From the NCBI GenBank assembly GCA_002390845.1, contig DGQT01000099.1, positions 1 through 64,000 of the forward strand: 64,000 nucleotides of DNA, read 5' to 3'. This DNA is from Chitinophagaceae bacterium UBA4407 (GTDB taxonomy: Bacteria; Bacteroidota; Bacteroidia; Chitinophagales; Chitinophagaceae). Below are positions 35,407 to 43,529 of this stretch, piece after piece. Position numbers and translations under genes: made by a program. The stretch's first letter is position 1, and each line of letters begins with the position of its first letter. The notes beneath the pieces are model-generated. The model ran no database searches and was not told the DNA's origin. It saw only the letters and a list, made by a program, of their open reading frames with translations.

Positions 35407-38184
35407 ATGAAACACCGGTTCTGTATATACGTTGGCCTTTGTTTACTACTGTTTTCTACGGCAGCTAATGCGCAGAAGAAAACAGATACATTGGTAAGCG
35501 GAACGTATCATAATATTCCTGTTCAGCAATTTTTACTACAGCTGGAAACAAAAACCGGTTACAGGTTTTACTACGATACACTTATGTTTGATTCGGTTAA
35601 GGTAGACCTTTCAGTAAAGGACCAGCCTTTACTGAATGTGCTCGATCTGGCATTTAAAAACACAGCCATCAGTTACTCGGCAGATAATCAAAAAAATATT
35701 TTTATAACAAGAGGCCTTGCAGTGCAGTCAACATTACCGCAGGGCTTTTTTGTAAGTGGAAAAGGTAACAGCAAAGACACGCTGTTTGTAAAGGGCATGA
35801 ATTACCTTGGCGACACATCCGGTAAATCACAAAATGCAACTCAGGAAAATAAATTGTATGTAATTGGGGAAGAAAATATTACAAATGCACCCGGCGGCAT
35901 TACAGTTGCAGGTTATGTACGCGATGCAAAAACAGGAGAGCCCGTTATAGGTGCTTCGGTATATATTGAAAACCCAAGGATTGGTGTGTTTACAGATCAG
36001 TACGGATACTATTCTATTACGTTACCCAAGGGCCGCATCACGCTTTATATTCAGAGCATTGGTATGTATGATACCAAAAGGCAGCTTCTGGTAAAGGGCA
36101 GTGGTAAAATGAATATTGAAACACAGCAGGAAGTAATGACTTTGAAACGGGTGATTGTTTCAGCAGAAAAAGCGAGTAATGTTAAAGGCCTTCAGATGGG
36201 GGTACAAAAAATTGATATTAAAAGCATCAAGCAAGTGCCCGTTGCATTTGGCGAAGCGGATATTTTAAAAGTTGTTTTAACGCTGCCGGGCGTAAAATCT
36301 GTTGGTGAAGCCAGTACAGGTTTAAATGTAAGGGGTGGCTCTGCCGATCAAAACCTTATTTTATTTAATGATGCCACCATCTATAACCCATCGCATTTCT
36401 TTGGAATGTTTTCAGCGTTTAACCCTGAAGTTGTTAAGGATGTTGAATTATACAAAGCCAGTGTACCTGCAAAATATGGTGGCAGGTTATCATCGGTATT
36501 GGAGATCAACAGCAGGGAAGGCAACAAAAAAAATATCAGTGGAACTGCGGGCATTGGGTTGCTTACAAGCCGAATTAATATTGAGGGACCGCTTATAAAA
36601 GATAAATCTTCTTTTATCATCGGCGGCAGAACCACTTATGCCAACTGGCTCTTAAATCTGTTACCAGATGAATATAAAAACAGTAAAGCAGGATTTTATG
36701 ATCTTAACCTGAACATCAATCACCAGATTGATAAAAAAAGTTCCATCTACCTTACAGCGTATATGAGCAGCGACCGTTTTAATCTTAACAGCGATACAGT
36801 TTATAAGTACGGCAACCAGAACCTTTCCTTAAAATACAAGCATCTCTTCAATAATAAGATTTATATGCTTGTAACGGCAGGGTATGATCATTACGATTAC
36901 GATATCTCGAGTAGCCGAAATCCCATATACGCGTATTCACTTGGCTTTGATATTAACCAGGGTTATTTTAAAACACATTTTAATTATTACCTGAGTAGTA
37001 AGCATACACTTGAGTTTGGTTTAAACAGTATTTATTATAAGCTGCACCCCGGTAACTATAAACCATTGGGTAAAGAATCATTGGTGGTTAATGATATCAT
37101 GCAACCTGAACAGGCTTTGGAAAGTGCACTGTATTTAAGCGATAAATACAATATTACCGATGCCTTATCAGTTGAAGGTGGTTTGCGGTATTCTATGTTT
37201 AATTCATTCGGTCCGGCAAGTATTAATAATTACAGACCCGGCGTGCCAAAAACAGAAGATAACATTATCAGTACCACACAGTATGATAAGGGCAAAATAA
37301 TGAAGACCTACCATGGCCCAGAAATAAGATTATCTGCACGCTATGCTCTGTCTTCAGATCTATCTTTGAAAGCAGCATATAACACACAGCGCCAATATAT
37401 ACATGTGCTTTCCAATACATCTGCAATGGCACCCACTGACATCTGGAAATTGAGCGATCCCAATATTAAACCCCAGTTTGGAGACCAGGTTTCACTCGGG
37501 CTGTACAAGAATTTTAAGTCCAATACAATTGAAACTTCTGTAGAAGTTTATTATAAAAGAATCAAGGATTACCTCGATTACAAGAGTGGCGCAATACTGA
37601 TACTCAATCATCATATTGAAACTGATGTTATCAGTACAAAAGGTAAAGCTTATGGTGTAGAGTTATTGGTAAAAAAACTTACGGGCAAACTAAATGGATG
37701 GCTTAGTTATACTTATTCCAGAACACTTTTAAAAATGGACGATCCCAATGCAGGCGAAATAATCAACAAGGGCATGTACTATCCTGCCAACTACGATAAA
37801 CCACACGATTTTACTATAATCGGAAATTATAAATTCTCGCACAGGTTCAGTGTTTCTTTGAATACAACTTACAGCACAGGCCGGCCCATTACTTTACCAA
37901 TAGGGAAATTTTATTATGCAGGCGCTGAACGCACTTTATATGCAGACAGAAATGCCAATCGTATTCCTGATTATTTCCGTACCGACTTTTCAATGAACAT
38001 TGAAGGCAACCATAAAGTACATCAGAAAACACATAACTCTTTTTCAATAGGTGTTTATAATATGCTGGGTAGAAAAAATCCTTATTCAGTGTATTATGTT
38101 TCAGAGAATGGCATTGTAAACGGGTATAAACTTTCCATATTCGGAAGCCCGATTCCTTTCATCAATTATAATATCAGATTTTAA
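35407..38184 (+). CDS. TonB-dependent receptor with STN and CarboxypepD_reg-like domains
   Basis: A 925-residue outer-membrane receptor. The ATG at 35407 gives a signal peptide (MKHRFCIYVGLCLLLFSTAANA); an in-frame ATG eight codons earlier is less likely. An STN (secretin/TonB short N-terminal) domain spans about 30-95 (IPVQQFLLQLETKTGYRFYY). A regulatory-like domain spans about 165-250 (TVAGYVRDAKTGEPVIGAS). The plug (GVKSVGEASTGLNVRGGSAD) and barrel follow, ending INYNIRF. STN domains often signal to FecR-type anti-sigma factors, but none is encoded here. It is the first gene of a tight pair with the DUF4249 lipoprotein nine bases downstream. Confidence 0.93.
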   Translation: MKHRFCIYVGLCLLLFSTAANAQKKTDTLVSGTYHNIPVQQFLLQLETKTGYRFYYDTLMFDSVKVDLSVKDQPLLNVLDLAFKNTAISYSADNQKNIFITRGLAVQSTLPQGFFVSGKGNSKDTLFVKGMNYLGDTSGKSQNATQENKLYVIGEENITNAPGGITVAGYVRDAKTGEPVIGASVYIENPRIGVFTDQYGYYSITLPKGRITLYIQSIGMYDTKRQLLVKGSGKMNIETQQEVMTLKRVIVSAEKASNVKGLQMGVQKIDIKSIKQVPVAFGEADILKVVLTLPGVKSVGEASTGLNVRGGSADQNLILFNDATIYNPSHFFGMFSAFNPEVVKDVELYKASVPAKYGGRLSSVLEINSREGNKKNISGTAGIGLLTSRINIEGPLIKDKSSFIIGGRTTYANWLLNLLPDEYKNSKAGFYDLNLNINHQIDKKSSIYLTAYMSSDRFNLNSDTVYKYGNQNLSLKYKHLFNNKIYMLVTAGYDHYDYDISSSRNPIYAYSLGFDINQGYFKTHFNYYLSSKHTLEFGLNSIYYKLHPGNYKPLGKESLVVNDIMQPEQALESALYLSDKYNITDALSVEGGLRYSMFNSFGPASINNYRPGVPKTEDNIISTTQYDKGKIMKTYHGPEIRLSARYALSSDLSLKAAYNTQRQYIHVLSNTSAMAPTDIWKLSDPNIKPQFGDQVSLGLYKNFKSNTIETSVEVYYKRIKDYLDYKSGAILILNHHIETDVISTKGKAYGVELLVKKLTGKLNGWLSYTYSRTLLKMDDPNAGEIINKGMYYPANYDKPHDFTIIGNYKFSHRFSVSLNTTYSTGRPITLPIGKFYYAGAERTLYADRNANRIPDYFRTDFSMNIEGNHKVHQKTHNSFSIGVYNMLGRKNPYSVYYVSENGIVNGYKLSIFGSPIPFINYNIRF

Positions 38185-38193
38185 TAAACAGGT

Positions 38194-39351
38194 ATGAAAA
38201 TATTATTATGCTTTTCTTTTTTATTAGTCATCAGCATTGGCTGCAAAGAAGTTTATAATGCGCCAATCACATCTCCCGATACAGGCTACCTTGTTATTGA
38301 AGGTTTCATCAACAGCGGAGATGGCCCTACCTCAATTACACTTACGCGTACAACAAAACTATACAATGCCGGCAATATTATTTACGAGCACAATGCACAG
38401 GTAACTGTTGAAGGCGAAAGCAATGAGAGCTTTCCCTTATATGAATTTGGAAATGGTGTTTACCAGTCTCAGCCATTAAGTTTAAACAATGCAGAAAAAT
38501 ACAGGATCCATATTAAAACAACTGATGGCAAAGAATATGTTTCAGATTTTACACCTGTAAAAGCTACACCAGATATAGATAGTATTAGCTGGAAACGGGA
38601 GAATGGGGGTGTACAGCTTTACATTAATACACACGACCCTCAAAACAATACGCGGTATTACCAGTGGAAGTATGAACAAACCTGGGAGTATCATTCTACT
38701 TATTTTAATTCCTTAAAATATACATACGATCCCTCTACACAGGAAATAACAGGCGTAGATTACAAGTACCCCGATGCACATGTGGATACCAGTATTTTTA
38801 AATGCTGGAAAACAGTTAATTCAACAAGCATTACCATAGCATCTTCCGAAAAACTAAGCCAGGATATCATTTACCTGCCGTTGGTTTATATAGAGCCTGC
38901 CACTGAAACTTTAAGCATACTGTACAGTATGAATTTAAGGCAGTATGCCTTAAGCCAGCAGGCTTACCAGTTCTATCAAAAAATTAAAAAGAATACAGAG
39001 CAACTCGGTTCCGTATTCGATCCCCAGCCTTCAGATCTGCAGGGTAATATTCACTGCACTACCAACCCCACTGAAATTGTTGTGGGTTTTGTAGAAGTAA
39101 CACAGGAGAAAATACAAAGAATTTTTATTAGTAACAGCCAGGTACCCGATTGGAATTACAGGGCCGGTTGTTACATAACAGAAGTTGATAATAACAAAGA
39201 TAGTATAGCAATACACGCAACAGGCTTACTGCCGGGCACACCTTCAAAGGTAACCCCATTTGGTACCGTTGCCGTTTTCTACGCTTCAGAAGAGCGTTGC
39301 ATAGACTGTACAAAAAGGGGAACCAATGTAAAGCCAGATTTCTGGCCATAA
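38194..39351 (+). CDS. DUF4249 family lipoprotein
   Basis: A 385-residue lipoprotein with lipobox ISIGC (C17). The start is Ig-like (DTGYLVIEGFINSGDGPTSI, ITLTRTTKLYNAG), as in DUF4249 proteins. Later segments (YYQWKYEQTWEYHS near residue 160, IFISNSQVPDWNYRAGCYITE near 310-335, and a C-terminal CIDCTKRG) also match this family. DUF4249 lipoproteins are regularly encoded next to a TonB receptor and are thought to be its surface-exposed or periplasmic partner. Their ligand is not established. It is translated with the receptor gene nine bases upstream. Confidence 0.9.
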   Translation: MKILLCFSFLLVISIGCKEVYNAPITSPDTGYLVIEGFINSGDGPTSITLTRTTKLYNAGNIIYEHNAQVTVEGESNESFPLYEFGNGVYQSQPLSLNNAEKYRIHIKTTDGKEYVSDFTPVKATPDIDSISWKRENGGVQLYINTHDPQNNTRYYQWKYEQTWEYHSTYFNSLKYTYDPSTQEITGVDYKYPDAHVDTSIFKCWKTVNSTSITIASSEKLSQDIIYLPLVYIEPATETLSILYSMNLRQYALSQQAYQFYQKIKKNTEQLGSVFDPQPSDLQGNIHCTTNPTEIVVGFVEVTQEKIQRIFISNSQVPDWNYRAGCYITEVDNNKDSIAIHATGLLPGTPSKVTPFGTVAVFYASEERCIDCTKRGTNVKPDFWP

Positions 39352-39374
39352 AATTTTTAAAAGACAAAACAATT

Positions 39375-39640
39375 TTTTTGAACCAGGCAATAGAATAAAT
39401 ATGAAGCTTTCGTTGCGTCGCACACTTGAACGTTCAGAATAATTTTGAGCAATGCGAAGTAGCAAAAGCAACAGCGTCATTGCGAGGCCCCCGAAGCAAT
39501 CTGTGAGCTGCATTAAAACCTTGTTGAATAAGTGAGCACAGATTGCTTCGTTCCTCGCAATGACGCGTAGATTTCCTACAGTACAAGTGTGCGACGCAAC
39601 AAAGGCATCACAGCAGTACAACTGCCGGGTACAAAAAAAG
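39375..39640. repeat. Palindromic element, complete, with nested repeat
   Basis: The outer ends are GAACCAGGC (39380-39388) and GCCGGGTAC (about 39623). The L core GTTGCGTCGCACACTTGAAC is at 39412-39431 and an exact R core GTACAAGTGTGCGACGCAAC at 39581-39600. The loop holds the separate repeat listed at 39475-39565. There is no gene in the gap 39352-39709. Confidence 0.87.
39475..39565. repeat. CGTCATTGCGAGG inverted repeat nested in an element loop
   Basis: CGTCATTGCGAGG at 39475-39487 pairs with CCTCGCAATGACG at 39553-39565, with further pairing of CGAAGCAATCTGTGAGCT against AGCACAGATTGCTTCG. This type of intergenic inverted repeat is seen in many bacterial genomes. Here it occupies the loop of the palindromic element. 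Confidence 0.8.
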
Positions 39641-39709
39641 TATTTTATTTTTTTAAGCTTAGCAAATTATAAACAGCCGGTTCATTATTGCATCAATTAA
39701 TATTTACAA

Positions 39710-42118
39710 ATGTTCATAACAACATACGGCAGACAAAAACAGCAGATAAAAAAATATGCAGCTTTAACGTTGCTGTGCTTGTTATTTGTTTTTTACAAAG
39801 CAGAATGTCAGGGTAACCTTAATACGATTACCGCATCTTTTAACCTTTACCAGCAAAACAATATCCAGGAAAAGATATTTGTACATACCGATAAAAGTTA
39901 TTATCTGGCCGGCGAGATTATATGGTTTAGTATGTACAATGTAGATGCAGGTTTTAACAAGCCACTCGATCTTAGTAGCGTTGCCTATTTAGAAATTCTT
40001 GATACCGCCAATAAGCCATTGCTGCAAACAAAAATTTCACTGAAAGACGGTATTGGTAACGGCTCTTTATATATACCGCTTAGTGCAGTTTCAGGTAATT
40101 ATAAATTGCGTGCTTATACCAACTTGATGAAAAATTTTGGGCCGGAAAGTTTTTTTGAAAAGCCCATTACCATTGTTAACACACAAAAAATACTAACCAC
40201 TGCAGTTTCAGTTCCGTCACCTCAGTACGATATACAATTCTTTCCCGAAGGCGGCAACCTTGTAACAGGTTTAAACAGTAAAGTGGCTTTTAAAGCAGTT
40301 GATCAACATGCAAAAGGAATTTCTTTTACAGCAGCCCTGATCGATAACCGTGATACCATTTTAAAATTTCAACCCGAACATTTTGGAATGGGTAATTTTT
40401 CTTTTACACCACAAAGCAATCATATCTATAAAGCTGCCATTACGCTGCCCGGTGGCAACGTAATCATTAAAGATTTGCCGCAGGCTTATTTAGATGGTTA
40501 CGTAATGAGTGTTACAGATGAAGGCAATAACCAGATAAAAGTAAACGTACAGTCAGTAGGTAATTCATCGGGCGAAATATACCTTGTTGCACATACAAGA
40601 GGGCTTGTTAAAACTGCGCAAAGCAGCATACTGAAAAATAGCAATGTTGATTTTTTTATCAACCGCTCTTTGCTTGGGGATGGCATTTCGCAAATAACCA
40701 TATTCGATTATAAACGGCAGCCGGTATGTGAACGTTTGTATTTCAAAAAACCAGAACATAACCTGCAGGTATCATTACAAACTGACAAACCGGTTTATAC
40801 CCCGCGAAATAAAGTAACGCTAAATATCCAGGCAGCAAACGCAGGAAGTAAAAGCGATTCAGCCAACCTTTCTATGTCAGTATTCCGTGTAGATTCTTTG
40901 CAGTCTGCAGATGAAGTTACCATAGAATCTTACCTGTTGCTGAGTTCCGATCTTAAAGGGTTTGTTGAAGAACCAGGCTATTGCTTTACCGGCAGCGGTA
41001 AAGAACCTGATATTGAAAACCTGATGCTTACCAATGGCTGGCGCAGGTTTAACTGGAAAAACATCCTGCAAAATCAGCAACCTGTTTTTAGTTTTGTACC
41101 GGAAGTGAATGGCCATATTATTACAGGAACCGTAATTAACACTAAAACAGGCAACAGCCAAAACGGTATAGAAAGTTTTCTTTCTGTGCCCGGCACAAGG
41201 CTGCAGTTTTATCCTTCCACCAGCGATTCAAACGGCCATGTAAAGTTTGAAATGAAAAACTTTTATGGCTCTTCAGAAATCATTGGCCAGGCAGGTACTG
41301 AATACGACAGCATTTACAGGTTAGATGTTAATACTCCATTCGCTGCTAATTTTTCTGCTGCGCCGCTTCCTGCGTTTCACCTGCCCGAATCTGCTCCAAA
41401 TACCTTATTGGAAAAAAGCATTGGTATGCAGGTGCAGAATATTTATTCAGCAGATAAAATAAAGCAATTCATTTTTCCTGTGGCAGATACCTCAACCTTT
41501 TATCTTCATGCTGATCAAAAATATTTGCTTGACGATTATACCCGGTTTACAACAATGGAAGAAGTGTTGCGCGAATATGTTGCGCTGGTAAATGTTTCAA
41601 AAAGAGAAGGCAAATATCATTTCCCCGTTTTTGACCTTTTAACCAACCTGGTATTTAACAGCGATCCGCTGAACCTGCTCGATGGTGTTCCTGTTTTTGA
41701 TCTGAATAAATTTCTTACCGTAGATCCTTTGCAGATACAAAAACTTGAAGTACTCAACCGCAGGTATATCTACGGTGGCTCAAGCTTTAACGGCATTCTT
41801 AACTGGACGAGTTATAAAGGAGACCTTGCCGGTTACAAGCCAGATGCGCGTACAGTTGAACTGGATTACGAAGCATTGCAAATGCAGAGAGAGTTCTATG
41901 CACCCGTGTATAATAATGAAGAGCAGCGTTCAAACCACCTGCCCGATTTCAGAAACGTTTTAATGTGGTCGCCAGACATTAAAGTAGCAAACAACGGCAA
42001 CCAAAAACTGGAATTTTTTACATCCGATCTCCCCGGTAAATATGCAGTGCTGGTGCAGGGTATTTCCTCAAATGGTTTATGTGGCAGCCGAACTTTATTC
42101 TTTAACGTAGAGAAATAA
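39710..42118 (+). CDS. Large secreted MG2-like protein of the TonB-receptor neighbourhood
   Basis: An 802-residue secreted protein with signal peptide (about residues 1-34, ending KAECQ). Residues 45-145 (EKIFVHTDKSYYLAGEIIWF, then YLEILDTANKPLLQTKISL) match the macroglobulin MG2 domain of bacterial alpha-2-macroglobulins. More Ig-like segments follow (IQFFPEGGNLVTGLNSKVAF; VSLQTDKPVYTPRNKVTLNI near 355). No thioester motif (CxEQ) is visible, so it is not a classical protease trap. Late segments near 670-700 resemble a receptor plug (FLTVDPLQIQKLEVLNRRYIYGG). It follows the DUF4249 gene after a repeat. A role in assembling or feeding the receptor is inference. Confidence 0.82.
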   Translation: MFITTYGRQKQQIKKYAALTLLCLLFVFYKAECQGNLNTITASFNLYQQNNIQEKIFVHTDKSYYLAGEIIWFSMYNVDAGFNKPLDLSSVAYLEILDTANKPLLQTKISLKDGIGNGSLYIPLSAVSGNYKLRAYTNLMKNFGPESFFEKPITIVNTQKILTTAVSVPSPQYDIQFFPEGGNLVTGLNSKVAFKAVDQHAKGISFTAALIDNRDTILKFQPEHFGMGNFSFTPQSNHIYKAAITLPGGNVIIKDLPQAYLDGYVMSVTDEGNNQIKVNVQSVGNSSGEIYLVAHTRGLVKTAQSSILKNSNVDFFINRSLLGDGISQITIFDYKRQPVCERLYFKKPEHNLQVSLQTDKPVYTPRNKVTLNIQAANAGSKSDSANLSMSVFRVDSLQSADEVTIESYLLLSSDLKGFVEEPGYCFTGSGKEPDIENLMLTNGWRRFNWKNILQNQQPVFSFVPEVNGHIITGTVINTKTGNSQNGIESFLSVPGTRLQFYPSTSDSNGHVKFEMKNFYGSSEIIGQAGTEYDSIYRLDVNTPFAANFSAAPLPAFHLPESAPNTLLEKSIGMQVQNIYSADKIKQFIFPVADTSTFYLHADQKYLLDDYTRFTTMEEVLREYVALVNVSKREGKYHFPVFDLLTNLVFNSDPLNLLDGVPVFDLNKFLTVDPLQIQKLEVLNRRYIYGGSSFNGILNWTSYKGDLAGYKPDARTVELDYEALQMQREFYAPVYNNEEQRSNHLPDFRNVLMWSPDIKVANNGNQKLEFFTSDLPGKYAVLVQGISSNGLCGSRTLFFNVEK

Positions 42119-42124
42119 ATACAG

Positions 42125-42250
42125 GTTTATTTGTACCCGGCAGAAGTATTTCTAATCATCTGCTGTTGCGTCGCACACTTGTTCAGTAGGATTATAAATT
42201 GGGCTTTTATCTTAGCGAATGTTGCCGGTGACAACACCGGCAACATTCGC
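42125..42250 (+). repeat. Palindromic element, L half with perfect hairpin (partner at 42962)
   Basis: The outer end is TACCCGGCAG at about 42134 and the L core GTTGCGTCGCACACTTGTTC at 42165-42184. The inner arm AATTGGGCTTTTATCTTAGC at 42197-42216 uses GGGC instead of the usual GAGC. A perfect 16-bp hairpin, GCGAATGTTGCCGGTG/CACCGGCAACATTCGC (42215-42250), caps it. The R partner at 42962 also has the GGGC variant. Confidence 0.82.
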
Positions 42251-42345
42251 AAGCATCTGAAGGCTTCCCAACGGGAGAACTATAGATGTGTTTTTTTGAA
42301 ACTATGGTTGGCAACAGTGACCCCTTGTTGTACGCAGTTGTCATT

Positions 42346-42789
42346 TTAAACATTCTCAAAATTCTTCCATACAATTTTCCGGTTTAAGAATATCGCGATG
42401 ATAACCCAAACAAACAAAACTGAATACTTAGTAAAAACTGAACTGATAGTGTTGTTGGGAGGAAAAAATCTATCGCACTGCGAAATGTCAAATAATATAA
42501 ATCCCAAAATAGGAAGTGTTGCAATGGTAGTACTAATGACAAAATAAATGCGATTCTGTTTTCCTAGTATCTTGTCTCGTACCAATGATTCTAGGGTCTT
42601 ATTAATTAAGAGAAGGATAACAAAGCCTAATCCAAATAAGGGAATTCCATAAAAAAATATCTGGAAAATAACTTGCAGCATATAAGAAGAATCATGTTCT
42701 TTGAATTCATTATACTTTTCGACTATAACGCTAGGTATAATGAAAAGCAAAAACGACAAAAGGGCAACCTGGAACGTTTTCAGAATCAT
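42346..42789 (-). CDS. AT-rich hypothetical membrane protein in element loop
   Basis: A 147-residue integral membrane protein with about four hydrophobic helices (residues about 5-24, 40-64, 80-100, 118-138) and little soluble sequence. I recognise no family. Two hand-counted 60-base lines (42601 and 42661) are about 25 and 28 percent GC, lower than neighbouring genes. It lies between matching L and R halves of one palindromic element, in the same position and orientation as the unknown genes at 16839 and 61537. No toxin, nuclease or defence motif is visible. Confidence 0.7.
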   Translation of the reverse strand: MILKTFQVALLSFLLFIIPSVIVEKYNEFKEHDSSYMLQVIFQIFFYGIPLFGLGFVILLLINKTLESLVRDKILGKQNRIYFVISTTIATLPILGFILFDISQCDRFFPPNNTISSVFTKYSVLFVWVIIAIFLNRKIVWKNFENV

Positions 42790-42961
42790 GATTAATTAGT
42801 CTATCAAATTGCGCACAACACAAAGATTGCCGCAATTGCTTAAAACTGCAAATTTTCTTTTTCGTTGATTTTAAATAAAAGTGCATTGCGTTTTTTGTAT
42901 TGTCGGCTTCGCCAATCAGCCAACAATACTTAATAATTCTTTGTAAAATAAGTTGCCTGAA

Positions 42962-43065
42962 TTAACCTTCGCATCGGTAAAAGCCCAATTTCCAATCCAA
43001 CCGTACAAGTGTACGATGCAACCAAAACCCTTAATAACCATCCCCCTGCCCGGCTCACAAAAAAG
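42962..43065 (-). repeat. Palindromic element, R half (partner at 42125)
   Basis: The inner arm CGGTAAAAGCCCAATTTCC at 42975-42993, the R core GTACAAGTGTACGATGCAAC at 43003-43022 and the outer end GCCCGGCTCACAAAAAA at about 43048. The GCCC variant is complementary to the L-side GGGC. The rest of 42790-43529 holds the tandem array and another R half, and no gene. Confidence 0.82.
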
Positions 43066-43076
43066 CAATTTACATG

Positions 43077-43318
43077 TAAAAATGCTCACACACGTGTGTG
43101 GAGGCAATCCCCTGCAAGGGAACGCGCCCACACACATGTGTGAGGGTAATCCCCTGCAAGGGAACGTGCCTACATACGTGTGTAAGGCCAATCCCCTGCA
43201 AAGAAACGTGTCCACACACGTGTGTAGGGGCAATCCCCTGCAAGGGAACGTGCTCACACACGTGTGTAGGGGCAATCCCCTGGAAGGAAACGTGTCTGCA
43301 CACCTGTGTGAGCATTTT
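43077..43318. repeat. 42-bp tandem array, five units plus a partial, with inverted flanks
   Basis: Units start at 43087, 43129, 43171, 43213 and 43255, followed by a partial sixth. Each unit has a palindrome of the CACACACGTGTGTG type and then AATCCCCTGCAAGGGAACGT. The array starts AAAAATGCTCACACA (43077-43091) and ends TGTGTGAGCATTTTT, so its flanks are inverted repeats. A length divisible by three and absence of stops keep frames open on both strands, so the open frames here are not good gene candidates. It lies between two R halves of the palindromic element. Confidence 0.9.
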
Positions 43319-43344
43319 TCGCTGCTTTTGGCCTTCCACAAACA

Positions 43345-43450
43345 GTCTTCGCTTGAATCTACGCTTCGGTATAAGCTCATTCATAATCCAACAGCACAAG
43401 TGTGCGACGCAACAAAAGCTTAATTAATTTCATTAGCCGGGCTAATAAAT
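43345..43450 (-). repeat. Palindromic element, R half
   Basis: The inner arm CGCTTGAATCTACGCTTCGG is at 43350-43369, the R core GCACAAGTGTGCGACGCAAC at 43394-43413 and the outer end TTAGCCGGGCTAATAAA at about 43434-43450. No L core is adjacent. Confidence 0.75.
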
Positions 43451-43529
43451 ACCTCTACTACTTCTTTCATAATTTCTTTAGTATGTTCAGCCCCAAATAA
43501 CTTATAACTTAGCGCACAAAATTTCTGTT

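Noticed and set aside
39286..39621. Minus-strand open frame of 111 codons
   Set aside because: It spans a palindromic element and the nested CGTCATTGCGAGG repeat, and overlaps the end of the DUF4249 gene.
43077..43318. Possible CRISPR array
   Set aside because: The whole 42-bp period is repeated, with no variable spacers and no cas genes nearby.
42916..43427. Four overlapping long open frames (109-156 codons) on both strands over the 42-bp array
   Set aside because: They exist because the repeat length is a multiple of three and lacks stops. Their sequence is pure repeat translation, they run in opposite directions through the same DNA, and they continue into element halves.
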